This document shows, piece after piece, positions 1 to 11,039 of a stretch of 62,000 bases of DNA; position 1 is the first letter of the stretch; every line of letters starts with the position of its first letter. The translations under genes were made by a program, and so were the position numbers. The stretch comes from Zygnema cylindricum. Lineage: Eukaryota > Streptophyta > Zygnematophyceae > Zygnematales > Zygnemataceae. The stretch is from the NCBI GenBank assembly GCA_037447655.1, contig JBBHKE010001724.1:33435-95434 (forward strand), read 5' to 3'. A model generated the notes under the pieces. That model did not search any database. It was not told the DNA's origin and worked only from the letters and a program-made list of their open reading frames with translations.

Positions 1-33
1 AAGCATGTTAATGACTCTGTGGATTACCTTCAG

Positions 34-180
34 GTGGGAATTTTGTAGAAAAGAGGCATTTGTGAACAGCCTAATACCTAGGTTGCCAACGTTAACTTTC
101 CACTGTAAGAATCGAAGGCTAACCGCCAGAGTTTAACTTTTAGGTTGTTCACACATGCCTCTTTTCTACAAAATTCACCC
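34..180. mobile_element. Fold-back MITE (about 147 bp)
   Basis: The two ends are long inverted repeats: a left arm around 37-82 containing TTTTGTAGAAAAGAGGCA and a right arm around 138-177 that reads as its reverse complement. The arms make up more than half of the element, and the centre has no coding potential. This is the structure of a non-autonomous miniature inverted-repeat transposon. No target duplication is clear, so the superfamily is not assigned. Confidence 0.7.
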
Positions 181-379
181 CTTTATATGGAAATGCGATT
201 ATTGCTAAACGCCACATCCAACGGTACCGAGCACGCGGCACCTGGCATAGAAAATAACAAAGGAAACGCTCATTATATCCAGTGTCTAGCTAAGGAAGAT
301 AATAGCCGCACAATAAACATGTACGATTCACACAGCTGCAAATAAAAGATACGGTCCACGGCGCACGAGCCATGGCAAC

Positions 380-560
380 CTACACCGCAAATCGTTATTA
401 GCGTAAAGGTATATTTCCCCACTTAAAACATCTTTTCTCCGTACACACTTGTTGGATTTTCAATTTGAGACCGCCAATCGGAAGCTAAGAATGTCACCTT
501 TCAATTGCAACCGTTGGATCCATAATCCGACAAGTGTTTACGGAGAAAAGATGTTTTAAG
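380..560. mobile_element. Composite MITE, outer CACCG end plus inner 139-bp fold-back
   Basis: The inner unit (422-560) begins with CTTAAAACATCTTTTCTCCG and ends with the inverted form; the arms are about 35 bp. Just outside lies the left outer end, CACCGCAAATCGTTATTAGC (about 382-401), which is the terminal repeat of a MITE family found many times in this window. The matching right outer end is not visible, so this copy is truncated. A fuller copy of the same arrangement is at 32593-32813, where the inner unit is also 139 bp. Confidence 0.65.
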
Positions 561-569
561 GGTGGACTT

Positions 570-701
570 CCATTAGGTGTCTCAGTAATTGTACGAACAA
601 TTTTACTCAAGGGAGTGCCTTCCATTAGGTCGCGTCAGTAAACCACTTTTTATTCGAGTGGCTCATTCTCGTTGGTAGCTAAATTTTTTGACCCTAATAA
701 T
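570..701. other. Spacer with TTCCATTAG motifs
   Basis: The motif TTCCATTAGGT occurs twice (about 577-588 and 619-630). It resembles the ends of the TIR elements at 8448-9196 and 31785-32588, so this may be a decayed end of that family. No gene is seen. Confidence 0.3.
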
Positions 702-1533
702 TAGTGTTGGGTATCGAGGACATTTTGCCGATATTTGATATATATCGAATTTCAGGTACTTGATAATCGATATATCGCTTCATTATATCGAAAAGCGGAA
801 TATCGTGATATATCGCCGATATATCGTATCGCCGATACATCGAGGCACCAAAAAAAAAAAAATCACATGTCTCCAAAGTCACATGCTTTCGGACAAGGTG
901 ACCTTAAAATGTTTGCCAATAAGAAATACGGATTTTTCATGAAAGTCAGCAGAGTGAAGGAGATCTTTGAGGTACATTGACGCGGTACACTTGCGAATTA
1001 CACGTACGTAATACGCATGTACGGATTTCCATACGAAAATGGTCGGTTCTCAAATCTTTGACGATTTTAGAGATTTGATCGTCAACTTACAAGGAACCAC
1101 TCAAATCATAACACGTATGTAAAAACTTCGTTTTTAAAATATACGCGATGTTAACCGAGGCAGCGAGGCCTCTCTAATACATAAATTTTGTTGTCCGTAC
1201 TATTACAAGACCTCCTCATGTAACCATACCCCAAATAAGTAATTATATGAATTACATATTTTGTACTTTTTTGTCGGTTACATATTGCGGCTTCTACCTT
1301 TAAGTCACGGAACGAAAATCACGTCGTATGTGGTGTATCTGACAATTTGTTTTTTTAGCTAAAATAACATATTATATCAAAATATTACATATTAAATTTA
1401 AAAAATACTATATATATATATCGCGATAATTTATGTTGGTCTCGGTACGATAAATCGAGAATTATGCTCGATCGATATTCAATATATGGAATATCGAAAT
1501 TAATAAGATATGAAATTACCCTATACCCAGCAT
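702..1533. mobile_element. hAT-like non-autonomous element, long form
   Basis: The left end TAGTGTTGGGTATCGAGG and the right end (reverse complement TAATGCTGGGTATAG) are imperfect terminal inverted repeats. Near each end are palindromic ATATCGCGATAT-like blocks. The same ends and blocks occur in the 414-bp element at 35736-36149, whose flanking repeat supports a hAT-like origin. The middle (about 860-1380) is unrelated filler without a recognisable transposase. Confidence 0.55.
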
Positions 1534-1736
1534 TACACCTTGAATCGTTATTAGCGTATAGAAATTATTAGTGTAAAGAAAAAATTAACGTCATTCATTC
1601 TAATTTAGTGCCAGGAGACGTGGTAGATTGTGGTCCACGTCTTTAAATAGTGCTGTTAATTCTATTTAAGATATCAATGTCAAAATTTTGGGGTGCCGAT
1701 ATACCGTACATGAAGCTAATAACGATTCACGGTGTA
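1534..1736. mobile_element. MITE of the CACCG/TA family
   Basis: This 203-bp element has terminal inverted repeats close to CACCGTGAATCGTTATTAGC and is flanked on each side by TA. Its interior matches the copy at 52616-52816, including a shared ATTCTAATTTAGT block. A TA target points to Tc1/mariner-type mobilisation, which is inference from family knowledge. Confidence 0.7.
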
Positions 1737-2262
1737 GCGTACAGACTGGCGTCCGCAAAATCTATAAAAGTTTTGTCGTATGATTACTTACATATGTTAC
1801 ACGGTGTACTAATAACGTTTCGCGGTGATACCAACTGGCAAAGTGGATTCAAATCCACCGAAACCGACGAAAAAGTCTTTGCCTGAGGATATGAGGATAT
1901 CGTCTGACGCTATTTTTGACATCCGTTTTATGTTCGCGAGGAAAAGACTTTTTGTTTAAAACAAAAATGGCGCAATTCGAACCGTGATAAAGTACGCACA
2001 GAAAAATTATAAAATTATATTTCTCTCGATATTAAATTTTGTCCGTCCGTAGAATACGACGATCAGATTTTGTGCTTTTGGAATCTCTGACAACTCTCGT
2101 AGTCTAAACAGGAGCCTCCGTGGCTCCAATCGAAACACAGACACGTGGACGACACACTTGAAGGCGCGACGTGACGGAGGAGACTGCGTCGTCCGTACAC
2201 GTTTCCGTACGATTTCGGGCTGACAAGAGAGCCCTGATGGAGCATCGAGTCGAAGACCGTTT
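1737..2262. other. Upstream region of the glycosyltransferase-like gene
   Basis: No gene is recognised before the CT tract. The part from about 2256 to 2310 recurs in reverse orientation at about 31255-31340 and, degenerately, at 10021-10090 and around 30000. That makes it a likely promoter or 5'-leader segment that travelled with exon 1. No TATA box is claimed. Confidence 0.3.
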
Positions 2263-2308
2263 TTGTCGTTCTCGCTCGTCGCGTTTCTGCGCCTTCCACG
2301 TCACACTC

Positions 2309-2752
2309 ACCCTCTCCCTCTCCCTCTCCCTCCCCCTCTCCCTCTCCCTCCCCCTCCCTCTCCCTCTCCCTCTCCCTCTCCCTCTCCCTCCCTCTTTCTC
2401 TCCCTCTCCCTCTCCCTCTCCCTCTCCCTCCCTCTTTCTCTCCCTCTCCCTCTCTATCTCCCACTCCCTTTCCCACTCCCTCTCCCTCTCCCTCTCCCTC
2501 TCCCTCTCCCTCTCCCTCTCCCTCTCCCTCCTCTCCCTCTCCCTCTCCCTCTCCCTCTCCCTCTCCCTCTCCCTCTCCCTCTCCCTCTCCCTCTCCCTCT
2601 CCCTCTCCCTCTCCCTCTCCCTCTCCCTCTCCCTCTCCCTCTCCCTCTCCCTCTCCCTATTCCTCTCCCTCTCCCTCTCCCTCTCCCTCTCCCTCTCCCT
2701 CTCTCTCTCCCTCTCCCTCTCCCTCTCCCTCTCCCTCTCCCCTCTCGCTCTC
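2309..2752 (+). repeat. CT-rich (CTCCCT)n tract in the gene's 5' leader
   Basis: About 440 bp of near-perfect CTCCCT hexamer repeats end 11 bp before the start codon of the glycosyltransferase-like gene. The long Ser/Leu/Pro or Arg/Glu reading frames across it, in all six frames, are artefacts of the repeat. A pyrimidine tract of this length can form triplex DNA and can expand or contract; the second gene region shows a far longer version at 30285-31252. Confidence 0.9.
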
Positions 2753-2763
2753 CCCCCCCCCTC

Positions 2764-5700
2764 ATGGCCGCCCACGTCCCACTGCCGCGGCTGGCGCTGG
2801 CCGGGCTGCTGCTTTTGTCTGCTAGTGCTGGAAACTTCGCGGAAGCTTCCTCGCATCGCTGGGTGTCGGACGTCCACGAGCTGACGCGTCGGCCGGGCGA
2901 GAAGGTACGTCACGTCACGGGATGCGGTACGGAATGGTACGGATCGGATCTGAGGGGGATGGGTAGCGCGGGACAGGCGGATTGGTTTGGTTGAATTGTA
3001 CGGAACGAAAAATGTACGGGATATGGGAAAGGTACGGACATGGGAAAGGTACGGACATGGGAAAGATACGGACATTCAGAAGGTACGGACATGAGAATGG
3101 TACGGAACAGGGGTTATGCACAGAATGGAATGGTACGGGATTAGTGTAGAGATCCGATTAACATTCATGGAGAGATCTGGTTTTTTGACAAAAAAAAAAA
3201 AAAAAAAATCGTAAAAACACAAAACAATTAAGAAGAAATTTTGATTTTTGCAGGTGGAAAAACGAGCGCCAGGGTGTATATTATTTATGGATGATCGTCA
3301 ATTTAACCCAGAATATAACGATTTGGAAAAATGGGGAGAGGACGCCCCATTTTGGTTATTTTCTAGAGTCATAAATAGGTAATTAAAAAATTTCTTCCCT
3401 CTTTTGTTTTTCTTTTTTTTTCCTTTTTTTTCGACCCTCTTCCCCCTCTTTATTTTTTTTTAGTTTTTTTTTCTTTTCTTTTGTTCGTTTTCTTTTTTTT
3501 TTAAGTTTTGTTCCTTATTCCCTTTTTTTTTCTTCTCCCATTTTGGTTTTTTTCCTCCTTTTTCTTTTTGTTCAAAGGAAAAGGTTCCGAGGAGTTTTTT
3601 ATGGGATGGTAGAAATTATTGTCAACAATGATAATTTTATTATCTACGTCGATAAATTTAGAAATTTTGGAAATCCATTGGCAATGTCGAAACTATATGG
3701 AATTTCAAAAATTAAATTGCCGATCCCAAAATGTTTTGAAACTTAAGAAATCGATGTGAATTTTGATAGATTTTAGAAATCCCTGTCAATTTTGTTATTT
3801 TTGAAAATTTAGATTTCATTTGTCAATGTCGATTATTATTTGAAATTCTAGAATCATCGTCAATTTACGATGGTAATGTCTATTCTAGAAACTGATTTCC
3901 CTCCATTCCCTCCCTACCTCCCCCCCTCCCCCCTCTCTCCCTCTCCCCCGACCCTCCTCCCTCCCTCTCCCCCCTCTACCTACCTCTCTCTTTCTCTTTT
4001 TTTCTTATAGTTTGTATTGCTTGAAATTGGAGTTATGCTACATGAAAATAGAGGGCATATACGGATCGGCACAGATATCATTTCATTTTTATCCCTCTTT
4101 CTCTCCCCCTCTCCCTCTCCCTTTCCCTTTCCCTCTCCCTCCCTCTTTTTATAGTTTTTATTGCTTAAATTGGCGTTTTATTGGTACAAAAAATTCAGGG
4201 CCTATGCCGACCGTTACGGATATCGGTTCATTTTGGGGAAACTGAAAGACTATGCGACAGAACCGTTACGTGCCGCGTCTTGGTACAAGGTTTGTTTCCT
4301 TGTATCTGTTTTTTTTGTGTTTTTAGGGTTTTTTTTCTATTTTTCCCGTTTCACATTTGTTTTTTTCTCTCGATCTTGTCCTCTTTTTTTTTTCCTGCCT
4401 TTTTTTCGCTTTTGCACTTGTTGTTTTTGATTTTGTTTTTGTTTTTGTTATGGTTCACTATCTTCTCTTTCTTTTTTTTTCATCTTCTTCTTCTGTCCTT
4501 TGCTTTTGCCTTTTCCTTTCCATTATACTTTTCCTTTTCTTTTTCCATTTCCTTTTCTTTCTATTTCCTTTTCCTTTTCTTGTCCCAGCCTTTCCTTTTT
4601 TTGGTGTCCTTCTTTTTTTGGTGTCCTTTCCTTTCCGTTTCTGAGCCAAAATTGCGAAACATTTTGGCTGTCAAGTCTTATATTGTTCATGTAGCGAATT
4701 TGATTGTCAAGTCGCTAAAATTTTCCTTTCAATAACATATTGGATAACACGTGCCTAAAAGTTTTTGTATGCAACAATATGTTGTATAATATATGTTAAT
4801 ATTCGTAGTTAAATTCTTACGCATGCAAGAAAACATCAAGTATCAAGCTTTCATATACAGATATTTGTAATTACTAGTATTACCAATATGAATTGCTTTA
4901 ACTGGTGAACAGAAATTTGGGTTCTAAATAACCCTGAGTGAAAAGATCAAATTGAATGCAACTTTCATTCTTGCTCTTATTCATGTTATTATTTTTTCTC
5001 TTTTTGCAGATCCTATTCGCGAAAGCTCAACTCCAATGTTGTTGTCAATGGGTTTTTTTTATTGATTCAGACGCTTATTTCAAAATGAACGGCCACGATT
5101 TGTCGATCGAATCGTGGTTACATCGAATCACTGAACCCACTTTTTTTGATTACCTTAAACCCTTAAATGTCAATATGACAACACAAACCTGGTTTCCTCA
5201 GCCTCCCAAAAAACTTTTAGAGTCACCGGAAGATGAAGGTGGTTTAATTGCTTTATTTCCAAGAAACGGAGATAGTACGGCTAGTCCATGTGGAGGGAGA
5301 AGTCCTTCGGAGCCGGATGCTTTCTTTTACGAACCTGGACAAAATTCAAAATGCTATTGGGGTTTTATAAATGCGGGACAGTTCCTGTTACGAAACTCCT
5401 CTTTAACACATGAGGTGAGAAATTATTATCATTTTTTTAAGAAAAGAAAACCGTGTATCGCTATTAACTTAAATGTTTTTTTTCGCCACTGAAATCAACT
5501 TTTCTACGTGCACTTGGAGACCACCAATCGGAAGGTAGAAACTTACCTTTCTATCACAATTGACAAGAGTGCACGGAGTAAAGTGAGTCTAAAGGCCGAA
5601 AAAAACATTAAAGCTAATAGTGGTACACAGTACATAATTCAAAATGGAAAGGATGGTTGTGGCAAATTGTATGTGAATCATTTGGTATGTCCAATAACAT

Positions 5701-6066
5701 GCATGGAATGACTAATATCAAAATTAGGAAATGGAGATTCAGACATGGCTTGATAGAAAATGGTGATGACTTCTGATTTTAAACCTTTTGGTTATTCGTG
5801 ATTAACAGTTTTTGGACGAATGGTTTAATGATCTAAACCCAAGATTCTACAATTTGTTTCCTTGGGAGCAAAGACGAGTTAACAACATTGCATACAAGTA
5901 TAAGAAAAATATGATAATTGTTCCTTTTAGAGAATTGACTGGACACATGGGTGAAAGAGTACGCCATTATTCGAGAGTTGATGCCATTAGACAATCTAGG
6001 ATAAGACTAGCGATGGTTGGATTGTTATCAAAAATAGAAGCTGAACACGATAAAGAATTATTGTAG
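2764..6066 (+). CDS. Glycosyltransferase-like protein, five exons (copy 1)
   Basis: The exons are 2764-2904, 3254-3378, 4199-4289, 5010-5414 and 5809-6066. All introns are GT-AG and the phases join to one 339-residue frame with no stop. The start is the first ATG after the CT tract and opens a hydrophobic signal or anchor (residues about 8-24), so the product probably enters the secretory pathway. Residues 89-105 read like the [11 protein letters not shown] segment of DxD-type nucleotide-sugar transferases. [11 protein letters not shown] places the metal-binding DxD at 138-140, NAGQFLLR lies at 240-247, and a conserved GERVRHY lies near the C-terminus. This order resembles GT34 (GMA12/MNN10-type) enzymes, which move galactose or xylose in the Golgi. 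Donor and acceptor cannot be read from the sequence. Exon 3 was placed at 4199 rather than at the earlier AG at 4154 because only 4199 keeps the phase set by exon 2. It is the only host gene here without a visible lesion. Confidence 0.75.
3008..3115 (+). repeat. Intron 1 minisatellite, GGTACGGACATGGGAAA-type
   Basis: About five tandem units of 18-20 bp (core TACGGACATGGGAAAGG) lie in intron 1. Related units occur at 10140-10330, in the fragment that also contains a piece of exon 1. This shows the two regions share an origin. Confidence 0.75.
3900..4154 (+). repeat. Intron 2 pyrimidine tracts with one decayed exon 3 junction module
   Basis: Two CT/TCCC tracts (3900-4000 and 4090-4150) flank a segment at 4008-4090. 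That segment resembles the intron end and first 36 bases of exon 3, with a TATAG, a TTGTATTGCTTGAAATTGG stretch and a GGATCGGCACAGATATC-like part. Downstream comes the true exon 3. Copy 1 therefore has one extra junction module, against eight in copy 2 at 23205-24831. Confidence 0.65.
5450..5636. mobile_element. CACCG-family composite MITE inside intron 4
   Basis: The ends CGTGTATCGCTATTAACTT and the inverse of ACTATTAGCTTTAATG form decayed terminal repeats. An inner arm pair (about 5488-5590) resembles the 139-bp fold-back seen at 422-560. The same insertion sits at the same place in copy 2 (21727-21915), so it predates the gene duplication. The 67-residue open frame here is not a gene. Confidence 0.6.
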
Positions 6067-6680
6067 GACGACCTCCAAAAAAATCTTCTTTTTTTTAGAA
6101 ATAGTTTGGGAATTAGCACTTTAGAGCTTGAGTAGCAATGTTGGACTTTTTGAGCCTTACACTTGTCTCAAAAAAAACAAACAAAAAAAAAGAAAGAGAA
6201 AATGGAAACAAAAAATGAAAAGGAAACGGAAAAGGGAAAGGCAAAGGTCAAGATTTTCTTCTCTTCAAAATGGAAAAAGTAAAATACATACTTACGCCAG
6301 TGTTGGAATCTGTAAAGACTCCCTCTCTGGAGAAAAAGGGGGACAAGAAAAGGAAAAAAAAAGGGGGGGGTGGGGGGGGGGGGGGGGGTGGGGTGGAGGG
6401 GAAGGGGAAAAAGAGAGACAAAGTGAACTGGAGTGAAATTTCCAATATGAAAATCCATTTAAAAAGAGGAAATAATTATGATTTCTCACTGAAACATATG
6501 AGTTGTTATTGAAAAATGTCAAGTGTCATTAGAAAACATGAATTTTTATTGAAAAACATGAATTGTTAATGAAATAAGTGAGAAACATATGAGTTGTTAT
6601 TGAAAAGTGTCATTTGAAAATATGATTTTTTATTGAAAAACATACTGTTATTGAAAACTTTTTACTGTTAATGAAATCAA
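6067..6680. other. 3' flank shared with copy 2, including a G-run
   Basis: This region matches 20690-21293 in inverted form: an A-rich AAAACAAAC stretch, a GAGAAAAAGGGGGACAAG block, and a series of short ATGAATTGTTATTGAAAA-like repeats. At 6361-6405 a nearly pure G run (broken by single T or A bases) could form G-quadruplexes. The homology shows that the duplicated unit extends about 600 bp past the stop codon. Confidence 0.65.
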
Positions 6681-7300
6681 AAATAGTACTAAAAATAAAT
6701 CAAACTTAACCTATTTTTTTTTTGTTAACATAAGTACTATTTAAATAGCGTTAATTCCTCTTTTTTGGTTTTTTTTAATTAGAGTAATGTACGAAATGTT
6801 TCAGTCCGTGCTATAATTGCTCATGTTTTTGTACAATCGTACAGAATAAGTGTAAAATTAAAGCTTCGACACTAAAATTTGAGTGTGTCGCTACGAAAAA
6901 GCGCACTCAGATCTGATTCCAAATCATAAGGACAGTGGAAAATTGTGAGAACTTGTTCCACATGTTAAAAAGCCGAATTCGTGCACACGAAATATCGCGG
7001 CTAAAATAAGGGAATGTGTATCCAAATTAGTGTTAGGTGAATGAATCAGCGTTTTTATTTTGTTGGCGTTAAGCCTTTGAACCCAAAATAGAATAAATAG
7101 CACTATTTTCAACTCTAATAGCGATTCACGATGTACATTCAACCCTATTTAAAAAAAAATATGTATATTTTATCCGTAAACCAAAGTTTTTCAATTCGCA
7201 CGGATTTGGACTTTTTTGTACAATTTTTAAGTACTATTCGTCAATTTTATAGTTTTCGCAAATCTTGTGTAGTTTTTGTTGTATGGAAAGTGTCTCAACA
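6681..7300. other. AT-rich stretch, no gene seen
   Basis: There are short unconvincing frames only. At 7110-7134 there is one end of a CACCG-type MITE (AATAGCGATTCACGATGTAC), but its partner end was not located with confidence. Confidence 0.3.
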
Positions 7301-7412
7301 AACCCTAAACAAACCCTAACAGCCACAAAATTGTGGAAAATGTAAGGCAGCTGTACTGAAATATACAGGAATGTACGGGTATGTACCCTAAAACCCTAAA
7401 ATCCCCGAATAC
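7301..7412. repeat. Interstitial telomere-like CCCTAAA runs
   Basis: Several AAACCCTAA and ACCCTAAAA units occur in loose order. They resemble the plant-type TTTAGGG repeat but are degenerate, so they are internal remnants at best. Similar runs are at 9858-9903 and, on the other strand, near 20636-20656. Confidence 0.4.
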
Positions 7413-8447
7413 CCTACAAATTACAGATGTATAGGGGCACTATAAGTATGTGTCAGCAAAATGTACGGGTACAAAGTTTGTTCGATGCGCATTGTAAGGG
7501 TACTTTCGCATGTGCTAAAGTTACAGTTATTATTTGTCGTTTTCCTCCATAACTTAGAAAAAAATAAGAAAATCCGCAGCCGTACCAAAAAATTGAAATT
7601 ACCACCGTACAAGTTGTGTTACCTTGAGACTTTATATGTTCTTGTTGTGTTACCTTGAAAGTTTATATGTACTGGAGTTTGTCGTCTATCGCGATGCAGT
7701 TTGTCGCCTAGCCCGTTTCGACCCACTTCGCGTCCTTCCGGCTCATCTTCAAACTTCATATAAAATCACCTCGTGAGGTGATTTTAAATAAAGTTCCATG
7801 AGATGAGCGAATAGGCAGATGTTGTCGCACGTGTCGGAAGTTTTTTGATAATTTTTGTGCGCGGAATACCAAAAAAACACCTACTCCACGTTTCCAGCTT
7901 GTGCGTGACTTTTTTCCATGCGCTTTTTTCCGTACAGAGGCCGTGGAGGGGGCTTCGATCAACAGGCGCCATTTTGCAAAAGCGAAGTCCGTGAATGCGC
8001 CTCTCTCTCTCTCTCTCCTTCTCCCACTATCGCGTTTATCTCACAATTCTTGCAATGAAAACCGTCAATAATGGTATCAAATAAAAGATCTCTAAAAATG
8101 GTTTATTATTACTATCTTTGGTCGTATTTTGATGGCAAGTAGAGTGAGAAAAGACTTAAAAACAAAATCGGGAAACCATGGCGAAAAGTTTTAGAATTAC
8201 ATCAAAATGTCACAATCCCTAAACATCTACAATGTCACAAGTAAGTATATGTCTACAACCTTCGCTATTTTGTAAACGTCATCAATTGTCGTGAGTTATG
8301 TAGTTGTCTACAACCGTTACAAATCTAAAGTAACGATTTCATTTCTTTACATAGGAATGCTTTGAAAGTAGTACGGAGAATCTTCGCTAAAAACAAAGTT
8401 ACAAGACTAAATTTTTGGTTACACGCGAAAGTCCCCTAAGTATTATT
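7413..8447. other. Non-coding stretch with an interrupted palindrome
   Basis: No gene is recognised. At 7761-7784 lies a 24-bp near-perfect palindrome with arms AAAATCACCTC. Overlapping minus-strand frames at 7756-7972 look like chance. Confidence 0.3.
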
Positions 8448-9196
8448 AGGGTCAAGTTCCATCAGTCGTTTCTGTATTCGTCCGGGCAACTCTACGAGCC
8501 GTGTTGATTAAGTCAATGTTCCATCACGAAGAGTCTGTAAACCACGTGTTATACATTGAGTGGCACCACGTAAGCTACGATCCAATATTGAATATCCTTC
8601 AAATTTTTCACACCGACAAATTTCACTTCAAATCTTCACTTGCGTACCTTGTACCTGAGTACCAAGTCATAATACGACAGGACGTTTGTACTTTTTGCAA
8701 ACACCAATCTTCTACGCCAGCTCATTTTTTGTGTTTTCGATCATGGCGAAAATCCTTTGCCGAAAATAGTGTGACGAAAGAGCTTTGCCAGAAATAACGT
8801 GACGAAGAATTGTTTCGAGATTACTTTTTTTATTTTCAGGTGCATTTTGAAAGGTACACACCATTTGCAAATCTTGTGATTTTTCGTTGGTTGTCCATCG
8901 TGACACATAGCTTAATCGTCTAGCGTGTCGCTATTCAATTTTTTCTGTAGCTTTCAACCCACCTCCCTACACCCACCTCCTACAACAACGTTGTCAGCTA
9001 CAAAGAAAATTGAAGTGAACGCCTCGCGAATGAATAACAAACGGTTAGTGTTACCTCCCAGACCTTCAGAGAATATTGGCAAGGTTCTTTGTAATGTTCT
9101 TTTTCGTATAAAAACAAAATAATTTGTGCGGTTTGGTACGGATAGGCGCGGATTTTCGTAAACTACCCCACTTTTCGACTGATGGAACTTAACCCT
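8448..9196. mobile_element. TIR element, TTCCATCAG family (749 bp)
   Basis: The left end GGGTCAAGTTCCATCAGTCG is the inverse of the right end with one mismatch. The interior has short open frames (such as 8501-8797) that match no transposase I know. It is probably a non-autonomous DNA transposon related to the element at 31785-32588, which has ends of the same design. Confidence 0.6.
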
Positions 9197-10014
9197 AAGT
9201 CAGTTTAATGCGTGCGTAAAATGCGAACTCAATAACTATACTTCACACGAAAAGTAGACGGAATTTTACTAAAAGTTCAAAGATTAGAAGTTTTCAGTTT
9301 TTTGTATTATTAGTGTGCGCTATACAATTCATTTTTTAGCGCTGTTGTTCAAATCGTGCTATTTTTTCTTTTTTTTCCGATTCCTAAGCATAATTTGTGA
9401 CTTTTGAAAAAATCGCAAAAACACGCGGAGTACTTTCTGTCCGGCAAACTGACCATAACTTTTACGGTAAGTAAACGGAATTCTACGGAAATGTACAAAA
9501 TTTTACCGAAAATGTACGAACTTTAACAAAAAGAGATGTTGCACTGCGTGCGCCATTTGCGTGCGGTAAGTTTGAATTCTGTATGATCGAACGATTTTTT
9601 TTTTACATGTACGGAATAGTACGGATACAAAATCAAAAATGATTTTAATGATTTTTTCAAATCGTTCAATGCATTACTTACGTATAATTCGCCGCGATTG
9701 AATCGTTAGTACTAAACGGTTTGAACAACTATGTTTTTTAGTATAATTTGTGTGCCGCATTATAATTTTTAGTTTGACTAGTGCACACTACTTTTAGCTA
9801 TGCATAATTATTGTGTGGTATTGCACGTTTGGGTCTTTTTGGGTTTTTACAGAAAATGAACCCTAAAAACCCTAAAAAACCCTAAAAACCCCTATAATAA
9901 ACCTAAAAATGACGGATATGTACGGAGACTGTACGTTAAAGTAAGAAGAATGCACGGGTACAAAGTAGGGTACTCATTTTATTAACTTTTCAAAATCGTT
10001 TGATGCGTACTGTA
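9197..10014. other. AT-rich stretch with telomere-like run
   Basis: No gene is recognised. At 9858-9903 there are about four CCCTAAAA-like units. Short TACGGA-type motifs recur as elsewhere in the window. Confidence 0.3.
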
Positions 10015-10335
10015 CATCTCTTGTCGTGTGTCTGCGCCTTCCACGTCATCATCCGTTTTGTCCTCTCTCGCTCCTCGCCATCGCATCTACTTTCCCTTCA
10101 TGGCCGCCTACGTCACACTGCCGCAGCTGACGCAACGAAAAAGGTACGGGACGCTAAAATGGTACGGACATAAGAATGCTACGCTACAATAGAATGGTAC
10201 GGTACATGAGAATGGTACGGACATGAGAATGGTACGGAACATTAGATTGGTACGGAACATGGCATTTGCACCGAATGGTACGGTACGGATGTTAGATTGG
10301 TACGGTGCCGTTTAGGAGAATTGTACGGAAACATT
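10015..10335 (+). pseudogene. Fragment of leader, exon 1 and intron 1 of the glycosyltransferase gene
   Basis: The segment begins with the conserved leader motif TCTGCGCCTTCCACGTCA and then has ATGGCCGCCTACGTCACACT, matching the start of exon 1. It then jumps to the CTGACGC near the end of exon 1, with the middle of the exon deleted, and runs into TACGG-type intron 1 repeats (10140-10330). The CT tract is almost absent. It has no following exons and is a dead copy. Confidence 0.7.
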
Positions 10336-10724
10336 GATGTCACGTCACGCGTTTGGAGCATAAAAAAAAAACAACGGGAAACTTGACGAAAAATCGTGAG
10401 ATTACTATAAAATTTTTACAAATTATAATATGCAAATCAAACATGGAAAGTTGGAGGGGAAAATTTGAAAAAATAGCAAAATGCATAATTGGAAAATTTG
10501 GAAAACCATGGAAAGCATGAAACGTGGAAACATTTTATCTTCTTTCTCTTCAGTGAAACAATGGCATTAATTATGGAATATGGAAATGGTACTCCATACT
10601 AGTTGTCGCTCCTAATGTGATAATATTTCTGACATTATATAAATTGCACAACAAAAAATTGGATTTTTAAGATACATTGTCATATGGTTTAACACTATTA
10701 ATGTAATGTGGGTTTTATCACAAT
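10336..10724. other. AT-rich spacer, nothing recognised
   Basis: Only short chance frames are present, with no repeat structure beyond A runs. Confidence 0.3.
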
Positions 10725-10802
10725 TTTCTATACATATATATACACATATATATACATATATATATACATACATATATATATGTATATATATATACACACA
10801 CA

Positions 10803-10871
<69 letters not shown>

Positions 10872-11039
10872 ATACACACACATATATATATACATATATA
10901 TACACACATATATATGTCTATCTATATATAGACATATATATGTGTGTATATATATGTATATATATGTGTGTATATATATATATGTATGTATATATATAAG
11001 TATATATATGTATATATGTATATACATATATATACATAT
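10725..11039. repeat. TA/TATACA microsatellite
   Basis: This is about 315 bp of TATA with interspersed ACATAC and ACACACA. It ends exactly where the 5' LTR of element A begins. The Tyr/Ile-rich frames in it are repeat artefacts. Confidence 0.9.

Noticed and set aside
2104-3075. Long Arg/Glu-, Ser/Leu- and Pro/Leu-rich frames over 2.1-3.1 kb on both strands
   Set aside because: They come from the CTCCCT repeat, which is open in all frames. The real coding part is the exon starting at 2764.
4155-4289. Exon 3 starting at 4155, after TATAG
   Set aside because: It would not keep frame with exon 2, which ends two bases into a codon. The acceptor before 4199 restores the frame and gives the expected family sequence [11 protein letters not shown].
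5508-5711. 67-residue frame within the gene
   Set aside because: It falls in intron 4 over a MITE. Its conservation in copy 2 (21584-21853) reflects the gene duplication, not coding.
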